From an uncultured Christensenella sp. (lineage in GTDB: Bacteria > Bacillota > Clostridia > Christensenellales > UBA3700): a stretch of 7,923 bases of DNA. The notes under the pieces are model-generated. The model did not search any database and was not told the DNA's origin. It saw only the letters and a list, made by a program, of their open reading frames with translations. The translations under genes and the position numbers were made by a program. This document shows, piece by piece, positions 5,477 through 7,923 of this stretch (its first letter is position 1; the number at the start of each line of letters is the position of its first letter). The stretch is taken from the NCBI GenBank assembly GCA_910577795.1, contig CAJTNW010000043.1:1-7923 (forward strand). Direction: 5' to 3'.

Positions 5477-7923
5477 ATGGCAAAACTAATAAAAAGAGTA
5501 GGTATAGTGATATTGATGATAGTAGTAACGTGTCTATTGTTAATAAGTAGTATGCTAGTAATAAATGTGACAGAAGATAGTAGCAAAATAGCAAGTGCTG
5601 ATAGTCAAATAAATATATCTACTGAAGAAAGAGATAAGTTGAGTGATAATTCTAGTGAGAGTTATGATTTGCCAGAGGTATATGGTGAATACTATTTGAG
5701 TGGAAACTGTGACCAAATGGCAACTGGTTGGAATATGGCGGTTGAAGAGTCTTTAGATAAAGGCAAAAATATCAAGGTTACATTGATGAATGACTGGTTG
5801 GCAAAAGATAGTAATGAAACAAGTATAACTACTTTTGGCAATGCATGTAGTGGTATTTCTGCTGGTGGAAATTTAATGGTTCCTTATGGTGCTAATATAA
5901 CTTTGGATTTAAATGGTTTTACAATAGATAGAAGATTAACAAAAGATACTGCAAATGAAACTGGAAATATTATAAGAATTTATGGTGAATTTAGTTTGAT
6001 GGATAATAAATACGATGCAAAAATAATACAGAGTATTTATGACAAAATTGAAAGTAGCAGTGACGATTTTGAAATTAAACAAATCAAATTGACAGAAGAA
6101 ATAAGCAATATAAAAAATATGGGTAAATTAATTGGCGGTGCAAGAGGCTTATTTTCCGGTGGTGCAATTATAGGTGATGCTTATGCAAAAATTAATATTT
6201 ATGGCGGTATTGTTGCAAAAAACTTTGCAAATGTTAGTGGTGGTGCAATAGCAACAGTTAGCACGCAAAATTCAGAAATAAATATTTATGATGGTGCTTT
6301 TGTTGGCAATTGCTCTAATGAGTATGCAGGTGGTATCCATGCTATTTGTAATTTAAATATTTATGGTGGATTTTTATTATCATCAAAATCTAAAGAAATA
6401 GGTGGTATTTGCATTAATGGCATTGGTAATTTAAATATTTATGACTGCTTAATTGCTTACAATAGTGATGAGGTGGATTCTAATGTTCAAAATATAAATA
6501 GACAAGGTGGTGGAGTATACTATCAACATAGCAGTGGTGAGGTTAATATTTATGGCGGTAGAATAAACAATAATAAAAGTGGTTCAAGAGGTGGAGGTGT
6601 TTATATCTCATCTGCAAAATCTTTTAATATTTATGGAGGAGAGGTTTGTGGAAATATTGCCGAATCAAATGGTGGTGGATTATATCCTTGGAGAACTACT
6701 TTAAACATGCATGATGGTAAAGTTAATAATAATTATTCCGGTCATGAAGGTGGAGGTATTTTTGCTTCAAATGGTGCAATTACTAATATTTACGGCGGAT
6801 ATATAGATGGTAATTATGCCAAAGTTGATGGCGGAGGTATTGCAAATAATAATAAAGTAAATTTATATGGTGGATATATAACTAATAATTCTGTAGATAC
6901 TGCTAGTGCTGGAGGCGGTATTGGATATAGTAGTTATTCTTTTGCTACAAGTACAATAAATATTTGTGGTGGAGTGCAAGTTTACAATAATAAAAATATT
7001 TCAAGTGGAGCAGAAGTAGAATCAGATATTTTTCTGCTAAATGGTAGAGTGTTGTATATTGAATCTAATTTAAAAGGTACAAGTAAAATTGCTCGTATAG
7101 GTATTCAACTTGCAACTAATTATACAGGTGCTTTTACAAAAAGATATTCCGATTATAACACTGGTAATAGCCCAAGTATATTTTTCTTTGCAAATGAAAC
7201 AGGTAAAATTGCTAGTATAAGTAATAACGAAGTTGTATTAATTAGTGGAAGTAGTACAGGTGATGTTAAATGGGATTGGGGCAGTGGATATACAACAACT
7301 GAACCTCATATAGAAGTAGAGTATAAAGGCAGTGATTATACAATAACATGTGATAAAGGAAACTTTTATTCAAACAATTCAAGCATTTCACAAGCACAAC
7401 TAAAAAATGTTGGAACATACTCTTTTTATGTTGAAGGGAATTATAATAATACAACATTTACATTTACAATTAAACCTAAAGAAGTGGAGATTCAATGGGA
7501 TAATATATTAACTTACAATGGTTATGTTCAATTGCCGAGAGCCGAAGCAAAAGAAGGAGAGATTTTTGAAGGTGATAGTTTTGGCATTAGTGCTAGTGGC
7601 ACAGTTGCAAGCAAAGTAGGTAAAGAGTATTTTGCAAGTGTTTATTATGTAAGTAATTCAAATTATATTGTTAAGGATACTGATAAAAGAACTATGTTTG
7701 AAATAGTGCCAGCGCAACTTACAATAGATGTTAATACATTAAATAAAACTATTGTATATAACGGAAAAATTGCACAACTTAATGAGTGGTATAGTTTGAC
7801 AGCAAAATTGTTAGGTGATGATAAAAATAAAAATTTGGATAGAGTGTTTAATATAGACTATAGTCAAATTATCCCACAATTTACAAAGGACGGAATAACA
7901 CTAGATAATGTAATAAATAAAGG
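5477..7923 (+). CDS. Large secreted/surface beta-helix protein with MBG-type stalk domains (3' end outside window)
   Basis: The frame stays open from the ATG to the window end (815 codons), so the C-terminus and any cell-wall anchor are not visible. GGAGGT (5465-5470) lies six bases before the start. The N-terminus has a KLIKR charged start, a hydrophobic segment at about 8-30 and a possible cleavage after ASA (39-41); no lipobox fits. Residues about 66-235 form a first domain with the ITLDLNGFTIDR pattern that opens many such proteins. Residues 240-499 hold ten coils marked by NIYGG-like motifs (NIYGG, NIYDG, NIYDC, NMHDG, NLYGG, NICGG) alternating with GGG-[IVL] turns, about 28 residues each, as expected for a right-handed parallel beta-helix. 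From about 611 there are three Ig-like MBG/YDG-type units (VEYKGSDYTI; LTYNGYVQLP from about 668; IVYNGKIAQL from about 746), a usual stalk. It is probably an adhesin or glycan-binding surface protein; the ligand is unknown. Its only visible strong upstream promoter is in the invertible segment and faces away. Confidence 0.88.
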   Translation, partial: MAKLIKRVGIVILMIVVTCLLLISSMLVINVTEDSSKIASADSQINISTEERDKLSDNSSESYDLPEVYGEYYLSGNCDQMATGWNMAVEESLDKGKNIKVTLMNDWLAKDSNETSITTFGNACSGISAGGNLMVPYGANITLDLNGFTIDRRLTKDTANETGNIIRIYGEFSLMDNKYDAKIIQSIYDKIESSSDDFEIKQIKLTEEISNIKNMGKLIGGARGLFSGGAIIGDAYAKINIYGGIVAKNFANVSGGAIATVSTQNSEINIYDGAFVGNCSNEYAGGIHAICNLNIYGGFLLSSKSKEIGGICINGIGNLNIYDCLIAYNSDEVDSNVQNINRQGGGVYYQHSSGEVNIYGGRINNNKSGSRGGGVYISSAKSFNIYGGEVCGNIAESNGGGLYPWRTTLNMHDGKVNNNYSGHEGGGIFASNGAITNIYGGYIDGNYAKVDGGGIANNNKVNLYGGYITNNSVDTASAGGGIGYSSYSFATSTINICGGVQVYNNKNISSGAEVESDIFLLNGRVLYIESNLKGTSKIARIGIQLATNYTGAFTKRYSDYNTGNSPSIFFFANETGKIASISNNEVVLISGSSTGDVKWDWGSGYTTTEPHIEVEYKGSDYTITCDKGNFYSNNSSISQAQLKNVGTYSFYVEGNYNNTTFTFTIKPKEVEIQWDNILTYNGYVQLPRAEAKEGEIFEGDSFGISASGTVASKVGKEYFASVYYVSNSNYIVKDTDKRTMFEIVPAQLTIDVNTLNKTIVYNGKIAQLNEWYSLTAKLLGDDKNKNLDRVFNIDYSQIIPQFTKDGITLDNVINK

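Noticed and set aside
6194..6973. Regularly spaced AATATTTATGG-like DNA motifs resembling a repeat array or CRISPR
   Set aside because: They are in frame, vary at synonymous and non-synonymous sites, and encode the NIYGG beta-helix coils; spacing and sequence are not those of a CRISPR.
7266..7457. Minus-strand open frame of 63 codons opposite the adhesin stalk domain
   Set aside because: It overlaps the MBG-type domain on the other strand and its Leu/Tyr-rich sequence looks like a reverse shadow of Asn/Thr-rich coding.

Overview
The window is AT-rich, uses the standard genetic code (TGG for Trp, TAA stops), has strong GGAGG-type ribosome binding sites and encodes Gram-positive-style surface proteins. 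This suggests a low-GC Bacillota, most likely a gut-associated, Clostridia-like uncultured lineage. That placement is inferred from composition and protein families only. All five genes read rightward.

Layout. Bases 1-191 are non-coding and hold a near-perfect 28-bp palindrome and a near-consensus promoter pointing left, off the window. Bases 192-1712 encode a lipoprotein with a Cys/His cluster and BspA-type leucine-rich repeats, closed by a clear terminator. A perfect consensus promoter (1789-1817) then drives a probable two-gene unit: a 638-residue membrane protein of unrecognised family (1879-3795) and a LemA-family protein (3870-4541). A strong terminator follows. A short DtxR-family, iron-type metalloregulator (4715-5083) has its own promoter and a possible operator. 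A 393-bp gap leads to a large secreted or surface protein (5477 to the window end, 815 codons and still open) made of a beta-helix with ten NIYGG-like coils followed by MBG/YDG-type Ig-like stalk domains.

The most interesting feature is that gap. A perfect 19-bp inverted repeat (5289-5307 and 5427-5445) encloses 119 bp, and just inside it lies a perfect consensus promoter (TTGACA-N18-TATAAT) on the minus strand, pointing away from the surface-protein gene. Flipping the segment about its axis would put the promoter -10 at about 5410-5415, facing the gene, with a leader of about 55 nt to the start codon. This is the architecture of a phase-variable invertible promoter, and the window shows it in the predicted OFF orientation. 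Each repeat sits in a longer 37-bp site with two inverted arms around a 9-bp asymmetric spacer, as in tyrosine-recombinase core sites. The two 37-bp sites match at 30 of 37 positions about the same axis. No recombinase gene is in the window, so it would have to act from elsewhere.

Taken together, the window looks like a cell-envelope locus: two surface proteins, one of them probably phase-variable, a LemA/membrane-protein pair and a metal-responsive regulator. No evidence in the sequence links the regulator directly to the surface genes.
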